Made by a program: the position numbers and the translations under genes. A stretch of 64,000 nucleotides of DNA from Lysobacteraceae bacterium NML07-0707 (GTDB lineage: Bacteria; Pseudomonadota; Gammaproteobacteria; Xanthomonadales; Xanthomonadaceae): contig NWQT01000025.1 of NCBI GenBank assembly GCA_002798295.1, forward strand, positions 124,001 to 188,000. The letters run 5' to 3'. Below are positions 55,427 to 64,000 of this stretch, one piece after another; positions within the stretch are counted from its first letter, which is position 1; each line of letters begins with the position of its first letter. The notes under the pieces are model-generated. The model saw nothing but the letters and a program-made list of their open reading frames with translations. It was not told where the DNA came from and searched no databases.

Positions 55427-55786
55427 TCAGTTGTTGTTGGCTTTTCCGCCGCCGAATTCTTCATAGGCGGCCAATGCGTTGGCAGCATACATCAGCGAGG
55501 GGCCGCCGCCCATGTACACGCATACCGAGAGCATTTCTTCCAGCTCGGCGCGACTGCAACCAAGCTTCACCAGCGCCTGGGCGTGATAGCCAAGGCAGGG
55601 GTCGCAGCGCGAAGCCACCGCCAGCGCCATGGCAATCAGCTCCTTGGTTTTCTTGTCCAGCACACCATCGGAAATGGCCGCCTGTGCCAGCGCCGAGAAA
55701 CCCTGGGTGGTAGCGGGAATGTCACGCCGCAGCGGCGCCAGCCAGGAGGAGGTGTGACCAATGATTTCTTTGTAGCTCTTGCTCAT
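55427..55786 (-). CDS. AhpD-like carboxymuconolactone decarboxylase family protein
   Basis: A 119-residue peroxidase/disulfide-type AhpD-fold protein. The active-site pattern is complete: E49, C61, C64 and H68 in KELIAMALAVASRCDPCLGY, giving CxxC and a proton relay. ATG 55786 (MSKSYKEII) has GAGG 6 bases upstream; an in-frame ATG further upstream is less likely. It is divergent from the ArsR gene and probably regulated by it. Confidence 0.87.
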   Translation of the reverse strand: MSKSYKEIIGHTSSWLAPLRRDIPATTQGFSALAQAAISDGVLDKKTKELIAMALAVASRCDPCLGYHAQALVKLGCSRAELEEMLSVCVYMGGGPSLMYAANALAAYEEFGGGKANNN

Positions 55787-55821
55787 ATGAACCTCGGTTG
55801 TCATTGAATACATGATTTCAT

Positions 55822-55849
55822 ATTATATTTTTAAGTAAATTGTTTGCAA
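55822..55849 (-). promoter_or_regulatory. Promoter and likely ArsR operator for the AhpD-like gene
   Basis: On the minus strand TTGCAA (55849-55844), a 16-base spacer and a perfect TATAAT (55827-55822) form a strong promoter. The whole stretch 55800-55850 is very AT-rich in a GC-rich genome, as expected for an ArsR/BigR binding site that would also cover the divergent repressor gene's own promoter. Confidence 0.65.
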
Positions 55850-55853
55850 TGCC

Positions 55854-56207
55854 ATGACGCACGCCTTGCCATCCCCGCCAGCCACCCCGATAGCGCCCGA
55901 GCAGATGCGCGCCGGAGCTGAAGCGGCCTTGACCTTGCTCAAAGCATTGGCCAATCACGACCGGCTGATGCTGCTGTGCCAGCTCTCGCAGGGCGAGGCC
56001 ACAGTCGGGGCATTGGAAGTGGCGCTGGGGATTCGCCAGCCGACGCTTTCACAGCAGCTGGCCGTGCTGCGCAATGAGGGGTTGGTCAGCACCCGCCGCG
56101 AGGGCAAACACATCCATTACGCGATAGCGAGCGTGGAGGCGTTGCGGCTTTTGCAGACGCTGCACGAGATTTTTTGCCCGAAGCCAGGCATGAGCAGACA
56201 CGGGTAA
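55854..56207 (+). CDS. ArsR/SmtB-family transcriptional regulator, BigR/YgaV-like
   Basis: A 117-residue winged-helix repressor with the recognition region RQPTLSQQLAVLRNEGLVST and wing RREGKHIHYAI. It lacks the ELCVCDL metal-binding motif of classical ArsR. The only two cysteines are C42 (LLCQL) and C108 (IFCPK), the same positions I recall for the redox pair of the sulfide-responsive repressor BigR of Xylella. It is divergent from the AhpD-like and DUF2892 genes. Confidence 0.87.
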   Translation: MTHALPSPPATPIAPEQMRAGAEAALTLLKALANHDRLMLLCQLSQGEATVGALEVALGIRQPTLSQQLAVLRNEGLVSTRREGKHIHYAIASVEALRLLQTLHEIFCPKPGMSRHG

Positions 56208-56307
56208 CGAATACTTGGCTCATGGGCAGCGGTTGTTGTATTGCTGGCGCTCAGCAAGATGGACTGTGGAATTGCAACGGCTGGCAGGCAGTCGCAACGG
56301 TCATGGC

Positions 56308-59006
56308 TTATTGGCCAATGAAAGATCCCTGCGCCCGGCAGCCTTGGTGAAAGCGGGAGCAGCCAAGGAAGCGTCCATTGCGGCCATCTTTGGGCTGGAT
56401 GATGCCGCGCTTGCAAACCGGGCATGGGTCACCGGCCCGGGTGCTGGCAGGCAGCCGCCGGGCGCGGGGATTGCGTCGGGTCTGAGCCTGCGCCTGCGCG
56501 GGCAGGTCTTGCTCTGCCCTGCGCTTGAATGTGCAAGCCGGAAAGCGGCTACATCCTTGGAAGTCGCCGTAAGGACCCGAGCGCAATTGCAAGACGCCGC
56601 GACCGCATTCAGGGCAGGCTTCCAGTGGCTGGCCGTCAACCGGCTCAATCCTGAGATGCCCTGCTTTTACCAGCTCGATCAGGAAGCGCGAGGGCTGGTT
56701 CAAGGTCGTGTACAGCCGTACTTGCCTGCGCGCCCGGGTAATGGCCACGTAGAACAGCCGGCGCTCCTCGGCGAATGGAAACGGATCCGGCGCCGGCATC
56801 GCCAGCTGTAGTGCCGGGTCGTCCTGTATCTGGCTGGGGAAGCCGCGTGTGCCTTCCACTACATTGAGGACGAATACGTACTCGGCCTCCAGCCCCTTGG
56901 AGCCATGTGCGGTTCGGTACTCTATCTTTAGCCTGTCGCCAAAGCGCCGCTGCCACGACGGCAATGCAGCGGGTCTGTCGTCGCGATAGCGGCCAAGGAG
57001 CATGACGCTCAGATGCGTCCCCCGCATTGGCTTCAGCCTGCCGTTTGACGCCAACTGGTGCATTTGCGCCAGCTGCTGTTCGACATGCTCGGCAATGCCA
57101 TGCGGGCTCGAAAAGCCATAGGCCAGCAGCGGCGTTTTTGTCAGTGGGTTGTGGGTCTTGACCTGTTTTTTGATCTGCGCGGGACTGTTCTGGATGAACT
57201 GGCTGGAGATATCGCATAGCAGCTGCGGACAGCGGAAGGTGGTGCTGAGCGTCAGCCGGGTGGCGTGCTGGAAAGTCTTTTCGAACTCGGTCATCACGCT
57301 GATATCGGAACCGGCAAAGCGGTTGATGCCCTGCCAGTCATCGCCTACCACGCAAAGATGGGCGGGAGGATCTTGCTGGCTTGCCAAGGCTTTCAACAGC
57401 CGGATGCGGGCGCGTGAGCTGTCCTGAAATTCATCGGCCAGGATCACCGTGTAGGGGCTCTGATAAGCACCCGATTCCACGTATTCCGCAGCCAGAATCA
57501 ACATATCCTCAAAGTCGATGAAGCCGCCCTGTTGCAGACGCCGTTCCCATTCCGCAGCAATCTGCTCGTACAGTCGCAGATACATGCCAAGGCGCGCGGC
57601 AAATCCATCGTCGGACTGGGTGGTCAGTGCATCCTGCAAGTCTTGTGTGCTCAAGCCGTTGTTCTTGACGTGTTGCTGGAAAACCCGGAACGAGCGTGCC
57701 AAGTCCTGCTCATGCACTGGTTGCAAGCCGGTGGCCTGCTTGTCCGGGTTGAAGCGGGGCTGGAGGCCATGGGCAATCAGTGCCTGCTCCAGCGCCGGAA
57801 TGGCCTCGCCATTGAGCAGAGTGTGCGAGGTGGTTTCAAACAGTGCCGTGCCCATCCTGGCATGCAGTGCACGCTTCCATTTCACGCCTGCCAGATAGCC
57901 CTCGAACTGCCTGGGCGGCTGCCCTTTGCCGTTGAGAGCGAAGTGCTCGTGGTACAGATTGGCGTCGGGATAGTAAAAGTCGGGGAAGTATTGCCGGTAT
58001 TGGTGGTCGGCAGTTGCATGCTCGTAGGGGCGTTCGTATTCATAGGCAATATCGTTGTAGAACAACCAGTCCGCGATGGTGCGCTCTCCTTGCTCTTGAC
58101 CACCTCACCTCCGGCGGTGCGGAAGCCGCGCACACCATTGCCATAGGCTTCGGGCTCGTCAGGCTGCCCCCATTTGCCGACATCGCGGGCATACACGGTG
58201 CGGAACAATGCCCAGTCGTGCCTGAAAGCCTCATCTTGTTGGGCCAGCGTTTGGATGATGTCGCTGACTTCGCGCACATCAGCTCCTGGATTGGATGGAT
58301 CTACCCAGGGCGCCAACGACGGCTTCTTGCCGGTGGCTTTGGCGATGACGTCAATGCCGAAGGCGTGGAAGGTGTTGGATCTGACTTTTTCCACACGCGG
58401 CACATCTTTGAGCTGCTCGGTAATGCGCTGTCCGACTTCGTCAGCCGTGGCGCGGTTGAATGCCAGCAGCAGGATTTGTTCGGGTGTGGCCAGCCCCTGA
58501 TGGAGGACATAGCCGGTCTTGGCCACCATTGTCGAGGTTTTGCCCGAACCGGCCGCGGCGACAACCATCACTGCATCATCCATGCATACGCAGGCTTGAA
58601 TCTGCTCATCGGTGAGCGGGTTCTTTTCCACGGTGGCAAAGAACTGCTGGCACGCGACTTTCTGTTGAGTCAGGTGCTGGGCATTCAATTTGTCAAAGTG
58701 GCACTGCAAGGTTTCCTCGGCGCAAGTCTCACCTACCGCCAGCTTCCAATTCTTGGCCGGATGCTCGGGAGCTGGGTGGGATGCCAGGAATCTGCTGGCC
58801 GTCCCCTTGGGAATCCAGCGTCCCTGACCGGCAAACACCATTGCTGTCTCAATCCAGTGCCGGTAGCTTTCATCAAAACTTGCTTGCCAGCGGGCGGCAT
58901 TCACTCTGGAATCATGAGCAACCTGGGCTTTTACCCGCTTGGCAGCAGAAAATATCCAGGCAAGCCCTGCCAATATCAGAAACAGCAGTCCCGTCCCCAG
59001 AATCAC
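56308..59006 (-). pseudogene. HelD/UvrD-type superfamily 1 helicase with C-terminal zinc fingers, interrupted by a frameshift
   Basis: Two frames together encode one helicase. The upstream frame (59006 down to about 58085) has an N-terminal membrane segment (LGTGLLFLILAGLAWIF) and Walker A VVAAAGSGKTSTM. The downstream frame (about 58086 to 56308) continues with RTIADWLFYNDIAYEYERPY, helicase motifs (ADEFQDSSRARIRLL; VVGDDWQGINRFAG; TAHGSKGLEAEYVFV) and two topoisomerase-type C4 zinc fingers (CPECGRGVLQL; CPVCKRGIIQP). The frames meet at the AAGGAGAGCGC stretch (58081-58091), where one base is missing. The gene resembles helicase IV. The lesion is either a real mutation or a sequencing error. 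Confidence 0.85.
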
Positions 59007-59154
59007 GCTGACCTCGCCTCCCCGCTTGCGGGTTGACCCGAGCCGATCAAGTTACTGTCCTTGTCAGGTTCGCGGTGCCAGCTTGAAGTGCGATGGCAAG
59101 GGGCGAATAAGAAGCACGGAGAGCGCATGGTGTCAGTTGGGCAAGGGGAAGGGC

Positions 59155-61203
59155 TCAATCACGCCGGGCGTAGCGGTAGGGGGTTTTGTGCTGGCTATCT
59201 TCAGGCCAGGCGCGGTGGCTGTAACCGGCGGCGTGGACGCTTTTGAGTACGATGCGTTCGATGGCGTGTGCCAGGGTGCCATCGACTTGTCCGGCTTCGG
59301 CTTCGAACTCCCATTCCTCAAGATGGGCATCGAGCAGTGGGCGCAGGGCTTCCAGCCGCAGCCAGTACATGCTGCCAGCGGCGAATAGTTCGTTTTCGGT
59401 ATCGGCGCTGGCAAGCCCGAGGCGGCGACACAGGTAATCGACATTGGTCGCGTTCGCGCCCCAGTAATAGTGCATCGGCTGCAGGTGGTGAGCCGGGGCG
59501 ACCAGACCGAGCTTGGGATCGGCTTCGAAGGCAGCCAGGATGGCGGCGCTGTTTTCGCCCAGCAGCGTATCGGTGAGTTCGCGTCGCCAGGCATCGCCAT
59601 CGCCGCGATGGGTGGAGCGTTTGGTATGCAGTTTCAGCAGCACGTCCTCGCCTTCGTCCAGCAACTGGTTGGCAAGGTGCAGGAAGGGCAGGATGTCGCG
59701 GCCACGGTTTTCGGTCGCATGGACTTCGGCTTGCATGCCAAGCCCTGCCAGTATGCGCCGGACGGTTTGGGACTTTTCAGGTACGGTGCTGATGACAAGC
59801 CGTGGCTGTTGCCCGCTTTGCTGCACGGCGTGCAGCATTTCTTCCAGCACCTCCGGGTAGTAGGCGTGAATCAGCACACAGGGGCGGGCAGGCTTGGGCG
59901 GCGGCGGGTGCAGCGCCTCGGCGGTGGCGGCAAGCCAGGCGTGTCCCAGGCGGCTGTCCGGCTCCAGTACCGCGCCTTCGCCCCATTCGTTCCAGGCATT
60001 GATGAACAGCAATGGCGGTTCAGTGCCATGGCGGGGCGATAGCGCGATGGCGGCGCGCAGCCAGTCGCGGTAGCGGCGCGGGGCGGCATGCAGCCAGGTG
60101 CGGCCGCGCCCCGGACGGCGTGGCTCGTTGTCCCAGCCGCAATTGACCGCGCGATGCAGCGGGTAGGGGCTGGCCGCTTTGCCAAGGTAATGCGCTGGCA
60201 GGTCACGCCAGTCCAGCAGCGTGCCCTGGTAGGCCGGGTTCAGTGCATGCTGCGCTGCAGTCAAATCGGTGGCCGGCACCAGATTGGGGGGGAACTCCAC
60301 TGCCGCATCAAAGCCGATATCGCGCGGGTCGGGACGCTCGAAGGACTGGGTATAGGCAAGGTGAATTTCGCCAATGCCGTGATCGCGGCACCAGCGCCGC
60401 CAGCGCTCGGTCGTGGCGCGCGCATCGGGCAGCTTGCCGGGGCGATAGACCAACAATATGGGCTTGCCATCGACGCGCAGATAACGCGCATCGCGCAGAT
60501 AGTCGGCCACATGGGCGATAAAGGCCAGGTCATCCTCGGCATCATGCGCCTGGGCAATCAGCACATTCTCGGCGCTGCCATCCCAGGTGCGTGTCCATGG
60601 TTCGTTGGCCCAGCACAGGCATAGCGGAAAATCGATGTCCGGGTTGTGCAGCCAGTGACGCAGCGGGGTTTCCAGCACGGTGCGGCCATGAAACCAGTAG
60701 AAATAACTGCAAAACGCGCTGATGCCATAGCGTTTGGCAAGTGCTGCCTGCTGGCGCAGCACATCGGGCAGGCGCAGGTCGTAAAAGCCCAGTTCACCGG
60801 GCAGGCGCGGCTGCACATGGCCTTCAAACTGCGGCAGGGCGCGGCTGACGGCGCGCCATTCGGTATAGCCCGCGCCCCAGGCAGCATCGTTTTCGGGTAG
60901 CGGGTGGTATTGCGGCAGATAGAACGCCACCAGCCGTGCCGGCAGTGTGGCAGGCAGGGCGGGCGCACTGTCCGGGCGGTAACCCAGTGCCCGGCTACCG
61001 GCCGCTTGCAGGGCGCGGCGGTGGCTGGGCGCGCTGCCGATAATCAGTGGCTTGCTGGCCGGGCGGATGCCGGGGAAGCGTTGCAGGAACCATTGCCGCA
61101 GGGCATCGCGGCGCGGCTCGGACAGCGGCAGCAGGCGAAAGCCGGCGCGCAGCAGGCGAAATGCCGCATCACGCGCACCGGAGCTCGCCTGCGCAGCGCT
61201 CAT
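59155..61203 (-). CDS. Two-domain glycan protein: GH99-like (WbsX) domain plus rhamnan synthesis F (RgpF) domain
   Basis: A 682-residue protein. Residues about 90-430 are a glycosyltransferase WbsX/GH99-like domain (ARLVAFYLPQYHPLPENDAA; WFHGRTVLETPLRHWLHNPD; PLLFINAWNEWGEGAVLEPD). Residues about 440-670 resemble the RgpF domain (VLIHAYYPEVLEEMLHAV; TENRGRDILPFLHLANQLLD; LKLHTKRSTHRGDGDAWRRE). Both domains occur in O-antigen and rhamnan synthesis clusters; the exact reaction is not established. Its start codon overlaps the stop of the ETF-QO gene, so the two are co-transcribed. Confidence 0.85.
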   Translation of the reverse strand: MSAAQASSGARDAAFRLLRAGFRLLPLSEPRRDALRQWFLQRFPGIRPASKPLIIGSAPSHRRALQAAGSRALGYRPDSAPALPATLPARLVAFYLPQYHPLPENDAAWGAGYTEWRAVSRALPQFEGHVQPRLPGELGFYDLRLPDVLRQQAALAKRYGISAFCSYFYWFHGRTVLETPLRHWLHNPDIDFPLCLCWANEPWTRTWDGSAENVLIAQAHDAEDDLAFIAHVADYLRDARYLRVDGKPILLVYRPGKLPDARATTERWRRWCRDHGIGEIHLAYTQSFERPDPRDIGFDAAVEFPPNLVPATDLTAAQHALNPAYQGTLLDWRDLPAHYLGKAASPYPLHRAVNCGWDNEPRRPGRGRTWLHAAPRRYRDWLRAAIALSPRHGTEPPLLFINAWNEWGEGAVLEPDSRLGHAWLAATAEALHPPPPKPARPCVLIHAYYPEVLEEMLHAVQQSGQQPRLVISTVPEKSQTVRRILAGLGMQAEVHATENRGRDILPFLHLANQLLDEGEDVLLKLHTKRSTHRGDGDAWRRELTDTLLGENSAAILAAFEADPKLGLVAPAHHLQPMHYYWGANATNVDYLCRRLGLASADTENELFAAGSMYWLRLEALRPLLDAHLEEWEFEAEAGQVDGTLAHAIERIVLKSVHAAGYSHRAWPEDSQHKTPYRYARRD

Positions 61204-62828
61204 TACATGCTCTGGTAGTTCGGGCCGCTGCCGCCTTCGGGAGTGACCCAGTCAATGATTTGGTAGGGGTCTTTGATGTCGCAGGTCTTGCAATGCACGC
61301 AGTTGGCGGCATTGATTTGCAGGCGTTTGCCATGCGGCTGGCTGGCGTCCTCGACCATCTCGTAAACGGCTGCCGGGCAGAAGCGGGTGCAGGGATTGCC
61401 GTATTCCTCCACGCAGCGGCTGGCGCAGATATCGGTATCGGCGACTTTCAGATGCACCGGCTGGTCTTCATCATGCGAGGTGGCGGCAAAGAACACCCCT
61501 TGCAGGCGGTCACGCGGCGCCAGTGTGCGCGGCAGATAATCGCGTTCGGGCTGGGCACTGCCAAGGCGTTCGGTGGCGCTGTAATCGGCTTTTTGCTGCA
61601 AGGTCCATGGCGATGCGCCGCCGGTGGCGGTTTCCCAGGCGGCATTGAGCATGCCAAACCACAGGCCTTTCTTGAAGCCGGGTTTGATATTGCGCACTTT
61701 TTTCAGCTCGCTCATCACCGCCGAATCGCGCAGGCGGGCATCAAAGCCTTCACTGGAAAGCGCCTGGGCGGCCAGATGCTCGGCAGCCAGCATGCCGCTG
61801 CGAATCGCCTGATGGGTGCCCTTGATTTTGGGCACATTGAGAAGACCCGCAGTATCGCCAATCAGCAGGGCGCCGGGCATTTCCACCTTCGGTAGCGACT
61901 GGTAGCCGCCGGTGACGATGGCGCGGGCGCCAGCGGAGACGATGCTGCCGCCTTCGAGCAAGGGGGCAATCATCGGATGCGCTTTCCACTGCTGGAAGGC
62001 TTCCCAAGGCTGGTAATTCGGGTCGCGGTAATCCAGCCCGCTGACATAGCCCAGCGCCACGCGGCCGCCTTCGAGGTGGTACAGAAAGCTGCCGCCATAG
62101 GTGTGGTTGTCCGCCGGCCAGCCCAGGGTATGCACGATTTTGCCAGGGCTGACGCGCGCGGCATCGACCTGCCACAGCTCCTTGATGCCGATGGAATAAC
62201 TCTGCGGGTCGCTGTCCTTGTCCAGTGCAAAACGCTTGACAAGCCGCTTGGTGAGATGCCCGCGTGCCCCTTCGGCCAGCACCGTGACCTTGGCGTGGAT
62301 GTCGAGGCCGGGGGTGTAACTATCCTTGGGCGTACCATCCTTGGCTACGCCCATGTCGCCAATGCGCACGCCAATGACGCGGCCGCTGTCATCGTGCAGG
62401 GTTTCGGCAGCGGCAAAGCCGGGGAAAATTTCCACGCCCAGAGCCTCGGCCTGTGGCGCCAGCCAGGCGCACAGGCCGCCGAGCGAAACGATGAAATTGC
62501 CGTGGTTGTTCATGCCCGGCGGCAGCGGCAGCTTGCGCTGGCCAGTTTTCGACAGCAACCAGAATTCGTCCTCGCGGGCAGGCACGCATACCGGCGGCGG
62601 GTTGTCGCGCCAGCCAGGCAGGAGCGCATCCAGCGGCTCGGGCTCAATCACTGCGCCGGAGAGGATGTGCGCGCCCACGGTGCTGCCTTTTTCGATGATG
62701 CACACCGAAAGCTCGGGGTTCAGTTGCTTCAGGCGAATGGCAAAGGCAAGCCCGGCAGGGCCGGCGCCGACGGTGACGACGTCATATTCCATCACGTCGC
62801 GTTCGATTTCTGGCTGGATGTGTTCCAT
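61203..62828 (-). CDS. Electron transfer flavoprotein-ubiquinone oxidoreductase
   Basis: Passes electrons from ETF to ubiquinone in the inner membrane. The 541-residue protein has the FAD-binding VTVGAGPAGLAFAIRLKQL near residue 13, the quinone-binding middle region, and a C-terminal [4Fe-4S] domain with ICASRCVEEYGNPCTRFCPA and NCVHCKTCDIKDPYQIIDW. AAGGAG upstream of ATG 62828 sets the start. The ETF subunits are at 46963-48647. Confidence 0.96.
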   Translation of the reverse strand: MEHIQPEIERDVMEYDVVTVGAGPAGLAFAIRLKQLNPELSVCIIEKGSTVGAHILSGAVIEPEPLDALLPGWRDNPPPVCVPAREDEFWLLSKTGQRKLPLPPGMNNHGNFIVSLGGLCAWLAPQAEALGVEIFPGFAAAETLHDDSGRVIGVRIGDMGVAKDGTPKDSYTPGLDIHAKVTVLAEGARGHLTKRLVKRFALDKDSDPQSYSIGIKELWQVDAARVSPGKIVHTLGWPADNHTYGGSFLYHLEGGRVALGYVSGLDYRDPNYQPWEAFQQWKAHPMIAPLLEGGSIVSAGARAIVTGGYQSLPKVEMPGALLIGDTAGLLNVPKIKGTHQAIRSGMLAAEHLAAQALSSEGFDARLRDSAVMSELKKVRNIKPGFKKGLWFGMLNAAWETATGGASPWTLQQKADYSATERLGSAQPERDYLPRTLAPRDRLQGVFFAATSHDEDQPVHLKVADTDICASRCVEEYGNPCTRFCPAAVYEMVEDASQPHGKRLQINAANCVHCKTCDIKDPYQIIDWVTPEGGSGPNYQSM

Positions 62829-62883
62829 CGTGGCTCCTTCGATACAGGCGCGAATTGTCCGGTTTTGGTGGCTGCTGGGCAAA

Positions 62884-63501
62884 TCAGGGTTGGCGATGCA
62901 GGGTTTGCAGCGACCAGCCGGAAATCTCAAGGCTCACTTGGGCAAGCGCCTGCTCGAAGGCATCCGAGACATCATGGGCACTCATGCCGTTTGCCAGGAT
63001 GCTGGCCTGAAACACCCGGTGGGCAACGATTTGGTTGCGATCGGTACGGATCAGCTGTGCCGAGACTTCCAGCACGGCGCTGGGTTTGCCGCCGCCGCTG
63101 TAGTCGGCATCAAAGCGGTGCAGTTCCAGTGCCAGCTCGTATTGGCCGATGATGCCGCCACCGCGCCGCGCCACGCCGTCAAGTTTGCCGCTGTGCGTCA
63201 GGGTGCGTACCAGGGCGGTTTGCAGCATTTCCGGGGCAGGCTGCACCCAGCTTGCGCCCTGATACACCTGCAGCTCGCCCGGCTGCGGGCGCACCACGAT
63301 GCGATTGCCATCGAGTATGCGGCTGGCAAGCGGGCGCTGCACCACCAGCTGGGTTGCCACTTGCGGCCAGGCCGGATCCGACTGCACCGCAGGCTGCGGG
63401 TCATGGATGCTTATTTCGGTTTTCTTGGGGACGACGCCGCAGCCAGCCAGCGCTGCCAGCAATAGCAGCGGCAGTGCGCGTGCAGGGATTGAGATGCTCA
63501 T
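62884..63501 (-). CDS. ABC-type transport auxiliary lipoprotein (PqiC/MlaD-associated)
   Basis: A 205-residue lipoprotein: signal peptide with lipobox LAALAGC (Cys21), then the PqiC/ABC_trans_aux domain (VVQRPLASRILDGNRIVVRP; LQTALVRTLTHSGKLDGVAR; QYELALELHRFDADYSGGG; DAFEQALAQVSLEI). It would form the outer membrane end of an MCE lipid transporter. It overlaps the upstream MlaD-like gene by 4 bases. Confidence 0.88.
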   Translation of the reverse strand: MSISIPARALPLLLLAALAGCGVVPKKTEISIHDPQPAVQSDPAWPQVATQLVVQRPLASRILDGNRIVVRPQPGELQVYQGASWVQPAPEMLQTALVRTLTHSGKLDGVARRGGGIIGQYELALELHRFDADYSGGGKPSAVLEVSAQLIRTDRNQIVAHRVFQASILANGMSAHDVSDAFEQALAQVSLEISGWSLQTLHRQP

Positions 63502-64000
63502 TTCGGGGTGAACTCCTTGGGTTGCTCACGACCCAGCAGATAGCCTGCCGGGTTGCTGTCCAGCCGGTCGGTGATTTGCCGCAAATCGCGCATCAACATG
63601 CGCAGCTCACCCAGGGTGGGGCCAAGCTGTTGCAGGCCGTCGCGGGTGAACTGGTTGATCGGCGCGCGGTTTTCCGAGACCAGCGCATTGGCATTGTGGC
63701 CGGCGGCCTCGAACGAGGCGATGGCGGCATCGAGTTTGTCCATGGTGGCGGGCAGCCGTGCCAGCACCTCGCGGTCAACCTTCTGCACCGAGCCATTGAC
63801 CTGCGCCAGCATGGTGCGCAGATCGTCGCTGGCCAGCCGTGCATTGCTGATGAGCTTCTCGATGTCATCACGCTGATCGCTGATGCTGGCAGTGGTGGCG
63901 CGCAGGTTTTCCAGCGTTTCGGAGATGCGCGCGATGTTGTCTTCACTAAGCGCCTTGTCCAGCCGCGCCACCAGCATATTGGCGGTATCGGCGATGTTTT
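63498..64000 (-). CDS. MlaD/MCE-family protein, C-terminal part (5' end outside window)
   Basis: An open frame from the right edge to a stop at 63498, at least 167 codons. It has long heptad-rich helices (RISETLENLRATTASISDQR; LARLPATMDKLDAAIASFEA), typical of the coiled-coil tail of MlaD-like MCE proteins, and ends with the usual PAGYLLGREQPKEFTPK. The MCE domain itself and the ATPase/permease genes would be outside the window. It precedes the PqiC-like lipoprotein, as in mla/mce operons. Confidence 0.85.
   Translation of the reverse strand, partial: NIADTANMLVARLDKALSEDNIARISETLENLRATTASISDQRDDIEKLISNARLASDDLRTMLAQVNGSVQKVDREVLARLPATMDKLDAAIASFEAAGHNANALVSENRAPINQFTRDGLQQLGPTLGELRMLMRDLRQITDRLDSNPAGYLLGREQPKEFTPK

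Noticed and set aside
55854-56207. Arsenic-resistance role for the ArsR-family gene
   Set aside because: The ELCVCDL-type metal site is missing and no ars genes are nearby; the two cysteines fit a BigR-like redox sensor better.
58081-58091. Programmed ribosomal frameshift in the helicase gene
   Set aside because: No slippery heptamer, downstream structure or internal Shine-Dalgarno typical of programmed sites; a plain one-base deletion is simpler.
57532-58146. 204-codon plus-strand ORF across the helicase frameshift
   Set aside because: Antisense to helicase motifs; low-complexity and no family match.

Overview
This window looks like the chromosome of a gammaproteobacterium of the Xanthomonas/Lysobacter group (Lysobacterales/Xanthomonadales), of moderately high GC. 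The main arguments are gene order and family choice: an aa3-type cytochrome oxidase cluster with heme A synthesis genes, a long TonB-dependent receptor of the type abundant in xanthomonads, and etfA-etfB next to rmlBACD, a manC/xanB gene and a CoA-transferase pair, flanked by a small O-antigen type gene cluster. This inference rests on recognised families and synteny, not on a search.

Layout. 1-2431: bifunctional PutA (minus strand, runs off the left edge). 2713-10597: cytochrome c oxidase subunits II, I and III, copper and assembly factors (Cox11, SURF1, a SCO-like protein, two tiny membrane proteins), heme A synthase and heme O synthase. 10653-13847: YeiH-type transporter, a small unknown protein, DNA primase. 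13857-18670: YihY, YqeY, ribosomal protein S21, TsaD, an MscS-type channel, FolB and a very short FolK. 18658-25349: a PfkB-family kinase and the rod-shape operon mreBCD-mrdA-rodA. 25415-30987: a two-component system followed by a MacAB-type exporter whose adaptor carries an unusual Met-rich insert. 31023-37302: a region shaped by an old tandem duplication (two LemA-TPM pairs, DgkA, TerC, a third TPM protein, Lgt, plus gene scars). 37306-39208: ThyA, FolA, HutD-like protein. 39436-42294: TonB-dependent receptor. 42409-46705: O-antigen/glycan modification cluster (GtrA, acetyltransferase, bifunctional acyltransferase-ketoisomerase, GtrB-like glycosyltransferase, sugar aminotransferase). 46963-48647: EtfA and EtfB. 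48765-53721: dTDP-rhamnose synthesis and GDP-mannose synthesis. 53794-55135: CoA transferase. 55216-56207: DUF2892 protein, AhpD-like protein and a BigR-like ArsR repressor. 56308-59006: a HelD-like helicase broken by a frameshift. 59155-61203: a two-domain glycan protein. 61203-62828: ETF-quinone oxidoreductase. 62884-64000: two components of an Mla/Pqi-type lipid transport system (the last runs off the right edge).

How the genes work together. The left third is respiration and heme A supply. The glycan regions are linked: RmlA and RmlB make dTDP-4-keto-6-deoxyglucose, which is both the rhamnose precursor and the substrate of the FdtA-like domain encoded at 43831-44643; the aminotransferase and acetyltransferases would turn it into an N-acetylated 3-amino-3,6-dideoxyhexose, and the GtrB/GtrA pair would place a sugar on undecaprenyl phosphate and flip it. 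EtfA/EtfB pass electrons to the ETF-quinone oxidoreductase encoded 13 kb away.

The most notable structural signal is at 30.9-37 kb. A fragment of the lgt 5' end is joined directly to a fragment of the macB 3' end (32765-32968), and a 3' scrap of terC sits upstream of the first lemA. These three scars reconstruct a tandem duplication of the interval macB-3' to lgt-5', later eroded to a second LemA-TPM pair. No CRISPR array, rRNA, tRNA, insertion sequence or prophage was recognised.
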